Shown one piece after another: positions 35,587 to 45,365 of a DNA stretch of 64,000 bases. The stretch covers positions 62,001 to 126,000 of the forward strand of contig NZ_JACCJY010000016.1 in NCBI RefSeq assembly GCF_014596085.1. Direction: 5' to 3'. The notes below the pieces were generated by a model. The model was not told the origin of the DNA and made no database searches. It saw nothing but the letters and a program-made list of their open reading frames with translations. How positions within the stretch are numbered: the first letter of the stretch is position 1; each line of letters starts with the position of its first letter. The DNA comes from Azospirillum tabaci. Lineage in GTDB: Bacteria; Pseudomonadota; Alphaproteobacteria; Azospirillales; Azospirillaceae. Position numbers and translations under genes: made by a program.

Positions 35587-36216
35587 ATGATCTCGATTGT
35601 TAATTTTGGCATCGGCAACATCGCCTCTCTCGCAAAGATGTTCGAGGCCGTCGGCGCGACCGTGCAGATCGCCGAAACGCCGGCCGACATCTCCGCGGCC
35701 AGGACCCTGGTGCTGCCTGGCATTGGTCAGTTCGCGGCGGCCATGGCGGAGTTGAAGCGCCGCGACTTCATCGGTCCTTTGACGGACAAGGTCGTCGGCG
35801 AGGGCACTCCTATTCTTGGAATCTGCCTTGGCATGCAACTGTTCGGCAAAGGCAGCGAGGAAGGAGGGGTGAGTGGGCTCGGCTGGCTCGACGCCGACGT
35901 GGTCCGGTTCCAGCTTCCGGACGATTCGGACATCCGCCTGCCGAACATAGGCTGGAGGCCCGTCACCTTGCGGACATCTTCATCTCTGTTCCCCGTCGAT
36001 GAACCGTCTTGGCGGTTTTACTTCGCCCATAGTTACCATATGCGGCCCAGCAATCCCGACGATGCTCTGGCTTTCTGCACGCACGGCGTCGAGTTCATGG
36101 CTGCAGTCGCGCATGGCAACATCTCCGGAACGCAGTTCCACCCGGAAAAGAGCCATCGCTTCGGCAAGCGGCTCTTGGAAGGTTTTCTGCACGCGTCGCA
36201 TGCGATGGGAGTGTGA
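35587..36216 (+). CDS. HisH-like glutamine amidotransferase of surface-glycan type
   Basis: A 209-residue class I glutaminase: ISIVNFGIGNIASLAKMFEAVG, VLPGIGQFAAAMAELK, nucleophile Cys80 in GICLGMQLFGKGSEEGG, and the His-Glu pair in GTQFHPEKSH near the end. It releases ammonia from glutamine. GGAG lies 6 bases before ATG 35587, and the stop overlaps the partner start (GTGTGA). In Pseudomonas O-antigen and Campylobacter flagellin loci HisH2/HisF2 deliver ammonia to a WbpG/PseA-type amidotransferase that makes acetamidino sugars. Given the partner's altered active site and the glycan setting, that role is more likely than histidine synthesis. Confidence 0.82.
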   Translation: MISIVNFGIGNIASLAKMFEAVGATVQIAETPADISAARTLVLPGIGQFAAAMAELKRRDFIGPLTDKVVGEGTPILGICLGMQLFGKGSEEGGVSGLGWLDADVVRFQLPDDSDIRLPNIGWRPVTLRTSSSLFPVDEPSWRFYFAHSYHMRPSNPDDALAFCTHGVEFMAAVAHGNISGTQFHPEKSHRFGKRLLEGFLHASHAMGV

Positions 36217-37010
36217 TCGTGGTGGATGCCCGGACCATTCCATGCCTTCTTCTGTCAAACGGTGGTCTTTACAAGACGACCCGTTTCGCCGAACCCGTCT
36301 ATCTTGGTGATCCGATTAACATTGTGCGCATCTTCAATGAGAAAGAGGTCGATGAACTGTGCCTTCTCGACATCGAAGCCTGCAAGAGTGGGCGCCCGCC
36401 CGATTTTGACGTAATCCGTGAAATCGTCAGCGAATGCTTCATGCCTGTGAGTTACGGCGGCGGAATATCGACATTGGATCATTGCGCCCGGCTTATCAGC
36501 AGCGGCATCGAAAAGCTGGTCATCAACAGCGCACTGGGGGAACGCCCGGAGTTCGCGTTGGAGGTGGCCAATATGTTCGGGCGGCAAAGCGTTGTCGCGT
36601 CGATCGATGTGCGCGCCGGTCCGGATGGGCGGTATTCCGTTTGGACGCACGGCGCTACCCGTGATACTGGCGTTGACCCGGTGGGCTACGCGTCTCGGCT
36701 GGAACGCTTTGGTGTGGGTGAAATTCTTCTGAACGCTGTCGATCGGGACGGAACCCGCGAAGGGTACGATCTGGCGCTGGTGCGCTCGGTCTCCTCCGCC
36801 GTCCAAGTACCGGTCATCGCCTGCGGTGGCGCGTCCAGCCTCGACGACCTCGCCGCAGTCATCGTCGATGGCCATGCCACGGCTGCAGCCGCGGGTAGCC
36901 TGTTCGTCTTCTACGGCCGCCGCCGCGCGGTGCTCATTAACCCGCCAACCTACGATGAGTTCCAGGCCGCCGTGGCCGAGCGTTGGCACGCCAGGAACGG
37001 CTGCGCCTAG
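36213..37010 (+). CDS. HisF-like cyclase subunit of surface-glycan type
   Basis: A 265-residue TIM-barrel protein, start GTG 36213 inside the end of the HisH-like gene. True HisF has Asp in IPCLDV; here the strand reads IPCLLLSNGGLYKT, so the first catalytic Asp is Leu. The Asp of the second site (SIDVRAGPDG) remains. The substrings DPINIVRIFNEKEVDELCLLDI and ECFMPVSYGGGI are typical of HisF2 proteins found beside WbpG/PseA. It probably acts as an ammonia channel partner and not as imidazole glycerol phosphate cyclase. The next DNA is the IS5-type element, and no WbpG/PseA-like gene is visible in the window. Confidence 0.82.
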   Translation: MIVVDARTIPCLLLSNGGLYKTTRFAEPVYLGDPINIVRIFNEKEVDELCLLDIEACKSGRPPDFDVIREIVSECFMPVSYGGGISTLDHCARLISSGIEKLVINSALGERPEFALEVANMFGRQSVVASIDVRAGPDGRYSVWTHGATRDTGVDPVGYASRLERFGVGEILLNAVDRDGTREGYDLALVRSVSSAVQVPVIACGGASSLDDLAAVIVDGHATAAAAGSLFVFYGRRRAVLINPPTYDEFQAAVAERWHARNGCA

Positions 37011-37077
37011 AAGGTTTCTGATCAGGTTGCATAGCTGTTGGCGTGGACGGCCCTCGACCGCACCGCTGTGTCATGCT

Positions 37078-37102
37078 GGGTCTGTCATGAGACCTGTGCG
37101 CG
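37078..37102 (+). repeat. Left terminal inverted repeat of the IS5-type element
   Basis: Begins GGGTCTGTCATGAGACCTG. It matches the right end with three mismatches. Confidence 0.8.
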
Positions 37103-37187
37103 AAAGGGGCGCGGCGCTCACCTTGGGAGCTGTTGAGGCGGCGCGGCATCGCTGATTCCATGGTGTTGGTGGCGATGGAGGCGAGCA

Positions 37188-38060
37188 ATGGCGCGGCGTC
37201 GGATCGGGCAGGAAGAGTTCCGGTTCCCGGCTGAAGGGGGACGGCGCAGCAGCGCGTTGGATGAGGCCTCTGCCCTGCTCGACTGGTCCGGGATCGATCG
37301 CCTGCTCGCCCCCATCTACGCCGCGGAGAAGGGGGAGCGTGCCTGGCCTCCCTTGGCTCTGTTCAAGGCGCTGCTGCTGGCGGTCTGGTATGACCTGTCC
37401 GATGTCAAACTCGCCGAGGCGGTGGACGATCGCGCCAGCTTCCGCCGTGAGTTGGTGAAGCGTGGCCTGGACCGCATTCTCTTCGACGCGGTCGGCGACC
37501 AGCTTGCCGCGCGTGGCGTCGTTGTCCGGACCGGCACACTTATTGACGCCACGGTCATCGCCTCGGCGAGCGTCAGCGATCCCGAAGCCCAGTGGGTGGG
37601 GCACCGTCGCAAGGCGCCGGTCCATGGCTTCAAGGCGCATGTCGCCGCCGATGGTGAGGGCGGCATCGTGCGTGCGATCGAGGTGACCCCCGCCAATGTG
37701 CACGACGGGAAAATGCTGGAATCGGTTCTTCCGCAGGAACCAGGGGATGTCTACGCCGACTTGGCTTACGTGGGAGATGCCAATCGCCAGCACATTCTTG
37801 CCACTGGCGGTCGTCCGTTCCTTCCCGCTCGCGGCACCTGGGGTGGCGAGGCGGCGCTGCGGCGGCTGGAGACCTGGAACCGCCAAGTCGGGATGATCCG
37901 GCGCCGGGTGGAGAAGATCTTCGGGACGTGGAAGCGCAGCTACGGCTTGCGGCGGGCTCGCTACCGCGGCTTGGCCCGCTTCGGCCTCCAGGTCCGGCTT
38001 ACGGCCCTCGCCTACAACCTGCGCCGGGCGGCGACCATCCTGAAGTCCGTTCCGGCATGA
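37188..38060 (+). CDS. IS5-type transposase with an apparent internal in-frame deletion
   Basis: A 290-residue DDE transposase. The catalytic residues seem present: Asp in GTLIDATVI, Asp in DVYADLAYVGD, and Glu in RRVEKIFGTWKR. In related transposases the phrase SFRRFCG...TP-x-T-x-F-x-RFRRELV-x-RGLD connects the helical region; here DDRASFRR runs straight into ELVKRGLD. About 20-25 residues are therefore missing between two FRR copies, which fits recombination of a short repeat without loss of frame. The gene lies 85 bases inside the left repeat. Whether it is active is doubtful. Confidence 0.85.
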   Translation: MARRRIGQEEFRFPAEGGRRSSALDEASALLDWSGIDRLLAPIYAAEKGERAWPPLALFKALLLAVWYDLSDVKLAEAVDDRASFRRELVKRGLDRILFDAVGDQLAARGVVVRTGTLIDATVIASASVSDPEAQWVGHRRKAPVHGFKAHVAADGEGGIVRAIEVTPANVHDGKMLESVLPQEPGDVYADLAYVGDANRQHILATGGRPFLPARGTWGGEAALRRLETWNRQVGMIRRRVEKIFGTWKRSYGLRRARYRGLARFGLQVRLTALAYNLRRAATILKSVPA

Positions 38061-38173
38061 TCAGGGGAGGAGTGTGTCTGCGGCGCGCTTGGCGCTGTCT
38101 TCAGCGCCCACGGCTGCCGACAAATCAGGTCGTTGGCGCTCAACGCCTGGATTTTCCGCCGACATCTCCCAGC

Positions 38174-38198
38174 CGCGCACAAGTCTCATCACAGCCCC
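38174..38198 (-). repeat. Right terminal inverted repeat of the IS5-type element
   Basis: The minus strand reads GGGGCTGTGATGAGACTTG outward-in, the mate of 37078-37102. It lies 113 bases past the transposase stop. Confidence 0.8.
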
Positions 38199-38306
38199 CG
38201 CGCGAGGAGGCCCCTCATGGAGCAGATCAATTCGCCGATTTACCGGCCCTCGGGAGTCCCTCGCGCGCTTTCGATTCAGCTCGGTTGGAAGCCGCTCTAA
38301 AGGCCG

Positions 38307-39638
38307 TCAGACGGAGCGCCCAAAGTAGGCGGCGATGCTGTCCACCACATAGCCGAGCGCCGCGTCATCAAGCGCCGGATACACGCCGACCCAGAATGTT
38401 CGGTTCATAACGGTGTCGCTTCGGGCCAAGTCGCCGTGTGTGCGCCAGGCTCGCCCCATCAGATAGGGTTGCTTGGTCAGGTTGCCGCCGAACAGCAGCC
38501 TGGTTCCAATCCTCCGACCGTTCAGCCAACGCAGCAAAGCCTCCCGCTTTACGCCGGCTTCCTCGCGCAAGGTGATGGGGAAGCCGAACCAGGACGGGTC
38601 CGATCCCGGCGTTGCCTGGGGGAGGACCAGAAGATCGTCGAACGCGCGTAGCGCGTTGTGCAGGGTTTCGTAATTCCGCCGACGGATCGTGATGAAATCG
38701 CTGAGCCGGTCCATTTGGGCAAGCCCGACCGCGGCCTGAAGGTCCGTCATCTTCAGGTTATAGCCTGCATGCGAATAGACATATTTGTGGTCGTACCCTT
38801 CCGGCAAGCCGCCGTGCTTGCGTTCGAATCGTCGGCCGCATGTGTTGTCCCGTCCCGGCGCGCACCAGCAGTCGCGGCCCCAGTCCCGGATCGATTCCAG
38901 AGCGCGCTTGATTCGGTTGACGTTGGTGGCGACCGCCCCTCCCTCGCCTGTGGTGATGTGGTGCGCGGGGTAGAAGCTGAGCGTTGCGACGGTGCCGAAA
39001 GAACCGACCGGGCGCCCGTTATAATGAGCCCCCAAAGCGTCGCAACAATCCTCGACGACGTGAAGATTGTGCCGCCGGGCCACGTCCATGACGGCGCCCA
39101 GGTCGAACGGGTTGCCCAGCGTGTGGGCCAGGACGATGGCGCGTGTGCGCGGCGTTACAGCCTCGGCGACCGCAATGGGGTCAGCGTTGTAGGTTGGAAT
39201 GTCGACGTCCACGAAGACGGGGACAAGCCCGTTCTGGATGATCGGGTTGACGGTCGTCGGGAAACCGGTCGCGCAGGTGATGACCTCATCTCCGCGCTGC
39301 AGGGCCTGATCGCCAAGCAGAGGAGAGCACAGCGCGCTGATGGCTAGGAGGTTCGCCGACGATCCCGAGTTGCAGGTCAATGCATGCCGGGCGCCAACGG
39401 TTTCCGCAAGGCGCCGTTCGAAGGCGTCGTTGAAGCGTCCCGTGGTCAGCCAGAACTCCAGGGAAGCATCGACGAGGTTATGGACTTCCTGTGCGCCGTA
39501 CACCCGGCCGGACACCGGCACCGGACTCGATGCGGGATCGAAGGGTGGCCGGGCGCTTGTGATCTCAGCATACCGCTGCGTCAGGCGCAGGATCTCCTGT
39601 CGCAGCGCCTCGGCCTCGTCATGGTGGTGCTCTGTCAT
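38307..39638 (-). CDS. rfbH: CDP-4-keto-6-deoxy-D-glucose 3-dehydratase (E1, RfbH/DdhC)
   Basis: A 443-residue protein of the DegT/aspartate aminotransferase fold in which the PLP Lys is replaced by His: [14 protein letters not shown], the defining change of E1 dehydratases. A [2Fe-2S]-type Cys set is visible in [17 protein letters not shown]. The rest, including [18 protein letters not shown] and [23 protein letters not shown], agrees. With its reductase E3 it removes the C3 hydroxyl of CDP-4-keto-6-deoxyglucose to give CDP-3,6-dideoxy sugars. No E3 gene is in the window. It overlaps the preceding rfbG stop (ATGA). Confidence 0.95.
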   Translation of the reverse strand: MTEHHHDEAEALRQEILRLTQRYAEITSARPPFDPASSPVPVSGRVYGAQEVHNLVDASLEFWLTTGRFNDAFERRLAETVGARHALTCNSGSSANLLAISALCSPLLGDQALQRGDEVITCATGFPTTVNPIIQNGLVPVFVDVDIPTYNADPIAVAEAVTPRTRAIVLAHTLGNPFDLGAVMDVARRHNLHVVEDCCDALGAHYNGRPVGSFGTVATLSFYPAHHITTGEGGAVATNVNRIKRALESIRDWGRDCWCAPGRDNTCGRRFERKHGGLPEGYDHKYVYSHAGYNLKMTDLQAAVGLAQMDRLSDFITIRRRNYETLHNALRAFDDLLVLPQATPGSDPSWFGFPITLREEAGVKREALLRWLNGRRIGTRLLFGGNLTKQPYLMGRAWRTHGDLARSDTVMNRTFWVGVYPALDDAALGYVVDSIAAYFGRSV

Positions 39639-40771
39639 GGAGTGGGCTCGAGGGCTGCCTGAGGGATGGGGGGCGTATCGGTGATGGCGCTCCGCCCGTA
39701 CCGTGTGATGTGGTCGAGCGTGACCGCCCGCATGTCGTCACCGTCTCGGAAGGCACGGTACCAGGCGGCTGTCTCGGCAATGGCCCGTGGCAACGCCCAG
39801 CGGGAAGACCAGCCCAAGCGGCGGCGGATCCGGGAGGAGTCGAGCATGAGGATTGACGCCTCGTGGCGTTGGCCGCCCTCGCGCAGAACCCGAAGCTGGG
39901 CTCCGTCGCCCCAATCGGATGCGAACTGCCGGGCGAGTGTTTCCACGGGCCATGCGTGGTCCTGACTGGGACCAATGTTCCACGCTGCACTCGCCCGCTC
40001 CGGTTGGGAGCACAGGGCTTCCGCAATGCACAGATAGGCCGACAGCGGCTCCAGCACATGCTGCCAGGGGCGCACATGGTCGGGGTTGCGGAGCGTTACG
40101 GGATGGTTCCCGAGAAAGGCGCGCGCCATGTCCGGCACGAGGCGGTCGACCGACCAGTCGCCGCCGCCGATCACGTTGCCGGCGCGCGCGGTGGCGATGG
40201 CTGGAGCGGAACCGGTGGCGAAGGACGCGCGCCAGGATGCGGCGACCATCTCGGCACAGGCTTTACTCGCGCTGTAGGGATCATGTCCGCCGAGGGGATC
40301 GTTCTCGCGATATCCCCACTCCCAGCCGACATTGGCGTAGCATTTGTCGCTCGTGACGACCAGGACGGCCCGTGTCGTTGGGGAGCGCCGCGCGGCCTCC
40401 AGGACATGCACCGTGCCCTGCACATTGGTCAGGAACGTCCCCACCGGGTCGTCGTAGGAGGGGCGGACCAACGCCTGTGCGGCAAGGTGCAAAATGATCT
40501 CGGCCCGGTGGTCGGCAACGGAGCGGCTCAGGTCTTCGAGATCGCGGATGTCGCCGAACCGGCTCGTCATCCCCTCGGACACACGAGCTTGGTCGAACAG
40601 GTTCGGCTCCGCCGCCGGAGGCAGGGAAAAGCCGGCGACGTGCGCCCCGAGACGCTGCAGCCACAGGCACAGCCATGCCCCCTTGAAGCCGGTGTGCCCG
40701 GTCACAAAGACGCGCCGCCCATTCCAGAAGGCGGTCGTCGGGGCATTACTTCCGGTTACCAGACCTTCCAC
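39635..40771 (-). CDS. rfbG: CDP-glucose 4,6-dehydratase
   Basis: A short-chain dehydrogenase of the RfbG/DdhB type: [29 protein letters not shown] at the N-terminus, [26 protein letters not shown], catalytic [21 protein letters not shown] (Ser/Thr-Asp-Lys-Cys-Tyr signature) and [11 protein letters not shown], then [12 protein letters not shown]. It makes CDP-4-keto-6-deoxyglucose from CDP-glucose. I chose GTG 40771, overlapping the end of rfbF by 16 bases, giving 378 residues (family about 360); no ATG lies in frame near. A long upstream frame is only the shadow of rfbF. Confidence 0.92.
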   Translation of the reverse strand: MEGLVTGSNAPTTAFWNGRRVFVTGHTGFKGAWLCLWLQRLGAHVAGFSLPPAAEPNLFDQARVSEGMTSRFGDIRDLEDLSRSVADHRAEIILHLAAQALVRPSYDDPVGTFLTNVQGTVHVLEAARRSPTTRAVLVVTSDKCYANVGWEWGYRENDPLGGHDPYSASKACAEMVAASWRASFATGSAPAIATARAGNVIGGGDWSVDRLVPDMARAFLGNHPVTLRNPDHVRPWQHVLEPLSAYLCIAEALCSQPERASAAWNIGPSQDHAWPVETLARQFASDWGDGAQLRVLREGGQRHEASILMLDSSRIRRRLGWSSRWALPRAIAETAAWYRAFRDGDDMRAVTLDHITRYGRSAITDTPPIPQAALEPTP

Positions 40772-41532
40772 GGCGCTTTCCCGGATTTCCACTGTGCCTC
40801 CAAGGCGTTGCGATCGCGCAAGGTATCCATCGGCTGCCAGAAGCCCTCGTGCCGGAAAGCCCTCAACTCGTCGTCCGCTGCCAAGCGCTCGAGCGGCTCG
40901 CGCTCCCACCACACGTCGTCGCCATCGATGTAATCGATTGCCCGGCTGTTCAGCACGAAAAATCCACCATTGATCCAGGCCCGGTCTCCCGGCGGCTTCT
41001 CCTCGAAGCGAAGGACCGAGTCCCCTTCCAGGGCCATGGCGCCGAACCGGGCGGGAGGACGCACCGCGGCGACGGTAGCGAGCCGCCCATGAGCCTTGTG
41101 AAACTGTACGGACGCCGCGATGTCGATGTCGGCAACCCCATCGCCGTAGGTCAGGCAAAAGGTTCCGTCGCCCTCTTCCTCGACATGGGGGCGGATCCGG
41201 CGGATGCGTCCTCCCGTAAGCGTGTCGATCCCCGTATCCACGAGGGTGACCCGCCAAGATTCGGCTGCATTGTGCCGCAGTTCAACACGGCGATTCGCCA
41301 CATCCACCGTTACATCGGAGGTGTGCAAAAGGTAGTTCACAAAATACTCTTTGATCAGATAACCCTTGTATCCAAGACAGACAATGAAGTCATTGATGCC
41401 GTGCGACGAGTAAATTTTCATAATATGCCAAAGTATCGGCCGATCCCCCACCTCGACCAGCGGCTTGGGGCGCACGGTGGTTTCCTCAGACATGCGTGTG
41501 CCGTAACCGCCTGCGAGAATGACGGCTTTCAT
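40756..41532 (-). CDS. rfbF: Glucose-1-phosphate cytidylyltransferase
   Basis: A 258-residue nucleotidyltransferase, the family's length: [41 protein letters not shown] is textbook RfbF/DdhA, with [27 protein letters not shown] and the C-terminal [17 protein letters not shown]. It forms CDP-glucose from CTP and glucose-1-phosphate, the entry of the CDP-sugar route. ATG 41532 follows AGGAG. It starts the minus-strand unit rfbF-rfbG-rfbH, divergent from the reductase at 41651. Confidence 0.96.
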   Translation of the reverse strand: MKAVILAGGYGTRMSEETTVRPKPLVEVGDRPILWHIMKIYSSHGINDFIVCLGYKGYLIKEYFVNYLLHTSDVTVDVANRRVELRHNAAESWRVTLVDTGIDTLTGGRIRRIRPHVEEEGDGTFCLTYGDGVADIDIAASVQFHKAHGRLATVAAVRPPARFGAMALEGDSVLRFEEKPPGDRAWINGGFFVLNSRAIDYIDGDDVWWEREPLERLAADDELRAFRHEGFWQPMDTLRDRNALEAQWKSGKAPWKVW

Positions 41533-41650
41533 ATCCGGGATGCTCCTGTACGTGACTTTTGCCCGATCATGGTCAAAGATTGACCAAGCGGGGTAAAAAA
41601 ACGTTAAATCGGGCTTGATTTTGCGTGGCGCGGGCTGTGGATCTGTTCCG

Positions 41651-42604
41651 ATGCGGACGAATTCTCGAATTCTGGTGACCGGGGCCGGAGGTTTCGTAGG
41701 ACGGCATGTCATTGCCCGGGCCTGCGCCAGGGGAATGGAGGCTGTTCCGCTTGTCCGTTCACCGGAACAGGCGCGCCGCTTTCCACCGCAGGTCCGTGAC
41801 GCCGCCATGGTGGCCGACGTGACCGACGTGGACGCTGTGGCGCGCGCCATGGCGCTGGTCCGGCCGGAGTGCGTCGTGCATGCCGCCGCCTACGGCGTCA
41901 ACTACGCCGACCAGGACCGGGAGCGGGCCTTCACTGTCAATGTGCAGGCAACGCTGACCGTCCTGGATCATGCAGCCCGCCAAGGGGTGCGCCGCATGAT
42001 CCATGTCGGCAGTTGCTTCGAGTATGGCGATCGCGGACCGCCCATTCCGGAGGATGCACCGCTGCGCCCGACGGCCTTGTACGGCGCAACGAAGGCCGCG
42101 GCATCGCTTCTGGTGCGGCAATGGGCGGACAACCTCGGCATGCAGACGGTCATTGCGCGGCCGTTTGCCATCTGGGGACCGTGGGAAGCGGCGCAGCGGG
42201 TGGTTCCGCAGGTGCTGGCGGCGTGTCGCACGGGGCGCCCGGTCGCTTTGACCGCATGTGATGTTGTGCGCGATTACACATACGTCGAGGACATGGCGGA
42301 TTGGCTAATCGACCTTGCTGTAGCCGAACCATGCCCGCCATCGATCGTCAACCTGGGATCCGGACAGGCCGTCGTGCTGCGGGATTTCCTCAGGGCGATC
42401 GCGCGCCGGTACGATGCGGAAAGTCTGCTTCGGTTCGGCACGCTGCCTCATCGGCCGACGGAGATGCGCTGCCTCGTGCCCGACATTTCCCGCCAGATCG
42501 CCCTGTTCGGCCACCCGGCCGCACGTTCCCTGGACGGGGACCTGCGCCGGATGGAGGAGACCCTCGCCCTTGAAGAGGCAACGGGAAACCAGTCTAACCG
42601 TTGA
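41651..42604 (+). CDS. NAD-dependent epimerase/dehydratase, probable CDP-hexose 4-reductase/epimerase
   Basis: A 317-residue short-chain dehydrogenase with [72 protein letters not shown] (Tyr-x3-Lys) and [20 protein letters not shown]. Its place, divergent by 118 bases from rfbF, suggests the last step of the CDP-3,6-dideoxyhexose route (a reductase of the abequose/paratose synthase kind, RfbJ/RfbS), but the sequence could equally be a methylated-hexose enzyme. I chose ATG 41651 because the preceding 12 residues look non-coding. Its 3' end overlaps the convergent TPR gene by 11 bases. Confidence 0.78.
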   Translation: MRTNSRILVTGAGGFVGRHVIARACARGMEAVPLVRSPEQARRFPPQVRDAAMVADVTDVDAVARAMALVRPECVVHAAAYGVNYADQDRERAFTVNVQATLTVLDHAARQGVRRMIHVGSCFEYGDRGPPIPEDAPLRPTALYGATKAAASLLVRQWADNLGMQTVIARPFAIWGPWEAAQRVVPQVLAACRTGRPVALTACDVVRDYTYVEDMADWLIDLAVAEPCPPSIVNLGSGQAVVLRDFLRAIARRYDAESLLRFGTLPHRPTEMRCLVPDISRQIALFGHPAARSLDGDLRRMEETLALEEATGNQSNR

Positions 42605-43793
42605 GCGCGCGCAAGGCGTCTGCCGCCCAAGGCCGCATGTCGTCGAGCAACCGATGGCGCGGTGGCGTGATGAGCTTGGCGCGTGCCTGCACCCGCACGG
42701 CCGGGCCGTGATTCCCGCTTTCCTGTTCGGCGAGCGCGAGATTGGACAGGCACCAGGCGTCGTTGCAACGCAGAGCCGCAGCCTGCCGCTGATGATGGAG
42801 GGCGTCCGCGATCCGGCCACGCCGCTGGAGGATGAGGCCGAGAATGCTGTGGCACACTCCTTCGTCCGGCGACAGCGCCAGGGCCTCGCGCGCGAGGCCC
42901 TCCGCCTCGTCGGCATGCCCCTTCAGGAACAGCGCCCAGGCCTTCCAGGCCCATGCGAGGCCGTAGGCCGGTTGCAGCGCATGGGCCTGCTCCAACGCAT
43001 CCGCCGCCTCGGCGAAGCGCCCCGCCGCGATCATGGATACGCCCGTGTGCAGGGGAATGAACAGCGCAACGATCTGCCCGGTGTTCTTGGTGCCAGCGGC
43101 CCTGAAATGCTCGATCGCCTCACCGTAGCGGCCGAACCACTGGTAGATGGTGCCCAGCGTGTAGTCTGCGTCCGGCTCGTTGGTGCCAGCTCCGATAGAC
43201 AGTCTTGCCCAATCCTCCGCCTCGGCGGGCCGGCCGTTGCGCAGGCAAAGGAAGGCAAGCAGGCCGTGCAGATTGGGGTGTCCGACAAGTTTCAGGGCTT
43301 CACGCGCACGATGCTCTGCATGGGTGGATTCGCCCCAGTTGTCGATCCGGCGCGCCAGCGCACCGAAGCGGGCGGCCACGATCGACGTGGACGCGGGGTC
43401 GTGGGCGAGAAGCCGGCGATAAACGTCCATCGCCTCGTCCACGCGCAGATTGCTGATGTGCTCGTCGGCCTCGGCGTCGCACACCTTGACGTAATACGCG
43501 GCATCGGCCTGCACCGCCCGGCGGTGCACGGCTTCCGCCTCGTCCGACCGGCCCATGGCGCGCAGGCATTGGACGAGACCGAAATACGCCCTGGGCATGA
43601 GCGGATCGATCTCGATCGCACGGTCGAAGGCGGCTACGGCGGCAGCCAAATCGCCGGCGCGTTGAATGGCCAAACCCATCTCGCAATGATAGTTCGCAAA
43701 CGTTTCGATGCGGATGCGCTCACGCCAAGCGGCATAATCGATGGACGCAATGCCTTCGCTGGAGACTTGGGTGTGGATGTCGGTGGCGTTCAT
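42594..43793 (-). CDS. TPR-repeat protein
   Basis: A 399-residue protein with about eight tetratricopeptide-like units, for instance CEMGLAIQRAGDLAAAVAAFDRAIEIDPLMPRAYFGLVQCL and LAWAWKAWALFLKGHADEAEGLAREALALSPDEGVCHSILGLIL. These form a superhelix that binds peptides or proteins. There is no signal peptide. In many alphaproteobacterial glycan loci TPR proteins accompany glycosyltransferases, some fused to them. The catalytic part is absent here. It lies between the CDP-sugar reductase and the IS256-type element and has its own promoter region in the 97 bases before that element. Confidence 0.82.
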   Translation of the reverse strand: MNATDIHTQVSSEGIASIDYAAWRERIRIETFANYHCEMGLAIQRAGDLAAAVAAFDRAIEIDPLMPRAYFGLVQCLRAMGRSDEAEAVHRRAVQADAAYYVKVCDAEADEHISNLRVDEAMDVYRRLLAHDPASTSIVAARFGALARRIDNWGESTHAEHRAREALKLVGHPNLHGLLAFLCLRNGRPAEAEDWARLSIGAGTNEPDADYTLGTIYQWFGRYGEAIEHFRAAGTKNTGQIVALFIPLHTGVSMIAAGRFAEAADALEQAHALQPAYGLAWAWKAWALFLKGHADEAEGLAREALALSPDEGVCHSILGLILQRRGRIADALHHQRQAAALRCNDAWCLSNLALAEQESGNHGPAVRVQARAKLITPPRHRLLDDMRPWAADALRALNG

Positions 43794-43890
43794 AAGATCC
43801 CACTATCGAAAGCCGCCGGATAGTACGCTCCCTACAAAATCCCGACAACCAGAACAAGGGAGCCGCATACGGTCGGCAGTGTCCCGCCAA

Positions 43891-45181
43891 GTGGTGTCTG
43901 AGGCGTGGGGCCGGCCCGTCGGAGCGCTCCCTATAGCTGGCGCAGGCGGGCCGGCCGTTCGGGAGCGGGCGGTCACCGTGTGTCTTCGGTAAATTGAGGT
44001 TGCTTGACGACTGTCAACTGGAACGGAGACCACGATGACCGAGAACAGGATTGCTCTTCAGGAACTGATTGGAAAGAGCGCTGACGCCGACTTCCTACGC
44101 GAGATGGTCGGCTTCGCCGCCCAGCGCCTGATGGAACTGGAGGTGGAGAGCCTGTGCGGCGCCGGCTACGGTGAGTGCAGCGAGGACCGCCAGAACAAGC
44201 GCAACGGCTACCGCGAGCGGACCTGGGAGACGCGCGCCGGTGCCATCGACCTGCGCATCCCTAAGCCGCGGCGCACCACGGAGAAGGCGCTGATCGCGAT
44301 GATCCAGGAAGCGTACGTGCAGGGCATCTCGACCCGCAGCGTCGATGACCTAGTCAAGGCGATGAGCATGACCGGCATCTCCAAGTCCCAAGTCAGCTGT
44401 CTCTGCGAGGACATCGACGAGCGGGTCCACGCCTTCCTGAACCGCCCGCTGGAGGGCGACTGCCCCTTCGTGTGGCTGGACGCAACCTACGTGAAGGTGC
44501 GTCAGGACGGCCGCATCGTGTCGCTCGCCGCCATACTGGCCATCGGCGTTAACACCGACGGCCGGCGTGAAGTGCTGGGTCTCGGCCTCGGGCTATCGGA
44601 GGCTGAGACCTTCTGGAGCGACTTCCTGCGCTCGCTCACCCGCCGAGGCCTGCGTGGGGTGAAGCTGGTCATCGCCGACGCGCATCTCGGGCTGAAGGCC
44701 GCCGCCTCCAAAGTGCTGGGCGCGACACTCCAACGCTGTCGTGTTTATTGCATGAGGAATCTCCTCGCCTGCGTTGGCAAGGCGCACCAGACGATGGTGG
44801 CGGACAGCCTGCGATCGCACTTCTCCAAGCTGGCGGCACTGATGGATGAAGCGGAGTTCGACGTGCTGGCCTACATGGCTTACCCCAAGGACCTACGCAC
44901 CAAGCTGCACAGCACGAATCCGCTGGAACGTCTGAACGGCGATATCAAGCGGCGGAGCAACGTTGTCGGCATCTTTCCCGGGGAAGGGACGGTCACCCGC
45001 CTCGTCGGTGCCTTGCTGCTCGAACAGCACGACGAGTGGGCGGTGTGCCGGCGGTACATGACCATGGAAAAAGCCTGAACGAGCTGTGCCACCCTCAAAC
45101 CGCTGATCCGCTGCCCATTGCCGCGGAGTAGGCCGGCGACTTCACCTCGCCGAAGAGCACAGAGGCCCCCTCAGACACCAC
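43891..45181 (+). mobile_element. IS256-family (mutator-type) insertion sequence, about 1.29 kb, defective
   Basis: GTGGTGTCTGAGG at 43891-43903 and its exact reverse complement at 45169-45181 are the ends (13 of 13 bases). They enclose a mutator-type transposase that has both a probable internal deletion and a frameshift. No target duplication of 8-9 bases is visible beside the ends, which suggests age. Together with the IS5-type element it brackets the CDP-sugar cassette. Confidence 0.85.
44035..45131 (+). pseudogene. IS256-type transposase, internally deleted and frameshifted
   Basis: The open part (44035-45078, 347 codons) has the DDE residues in [29 protein letters not shown] and [15 protein letters not shown], and closes as [23 protein letters not shown]. 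Relatives are about 400 residues. First, HQTMVA here passes directly to [18 protein letters not shown]; in the family about 25 residues of the helical insertion lie between these. Second, after the A5 run at 45068-45072 the frame breaks; reading on in another frame gives [19 protein letters not shown] and a stop at 45131, the expected C-terminus. So the gene carries at least two lesions. Confidence 0.85.
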
Positions 45182-45365
45182 ACCCTGGGGCACGGTCACG
45201 AGGGGTGTGGCCGTGTGGCTCCTGTCTCGTCAGCCCACAGCGTGGCGAGCGAAAACCGCCCAAGCAGCGAGCGATCCGGCGATTGCGGGTCCGATCATTG
45301 CCGTCTTGCCGCTGGGTCTCGACGCTCAGGTAGCGGCATACGGCAGTGCCAAGCGTGATGTCCCT

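Larger units (their letters stand above)
37078..38198 (+). mobile_element. IS5-family insertion sequence, about 1.12 kb, likely defective
   Basis: Terminal inverted repeats of 25 bases are visible: 37078-37102 against the reverse complement of 38174-38198, 22 of 25 identical (core ATGAGAC and TGTGCGCG). They enclose one transposase gene (37188-38060). I see no clean target-site duplication, so the element is either old or was rearranged. It separates the HisH/HisF pair from the CDP-sugar cassette. Confidence 0.85.

Noticed and set aside
35587..37010. HisH/HisF as part of a histidine operon
   Set aside because: The HisF-like protein lacks the first catalytic Asp, there are no other his genes, and both neighbours are glycan or IS genes.
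45182..45365. A gene between the IS256-type element and the radical SAM gene
   Set aside because: The short frames have no ribosome site and no recognisable motif; probably leftover DNA from the insertion.
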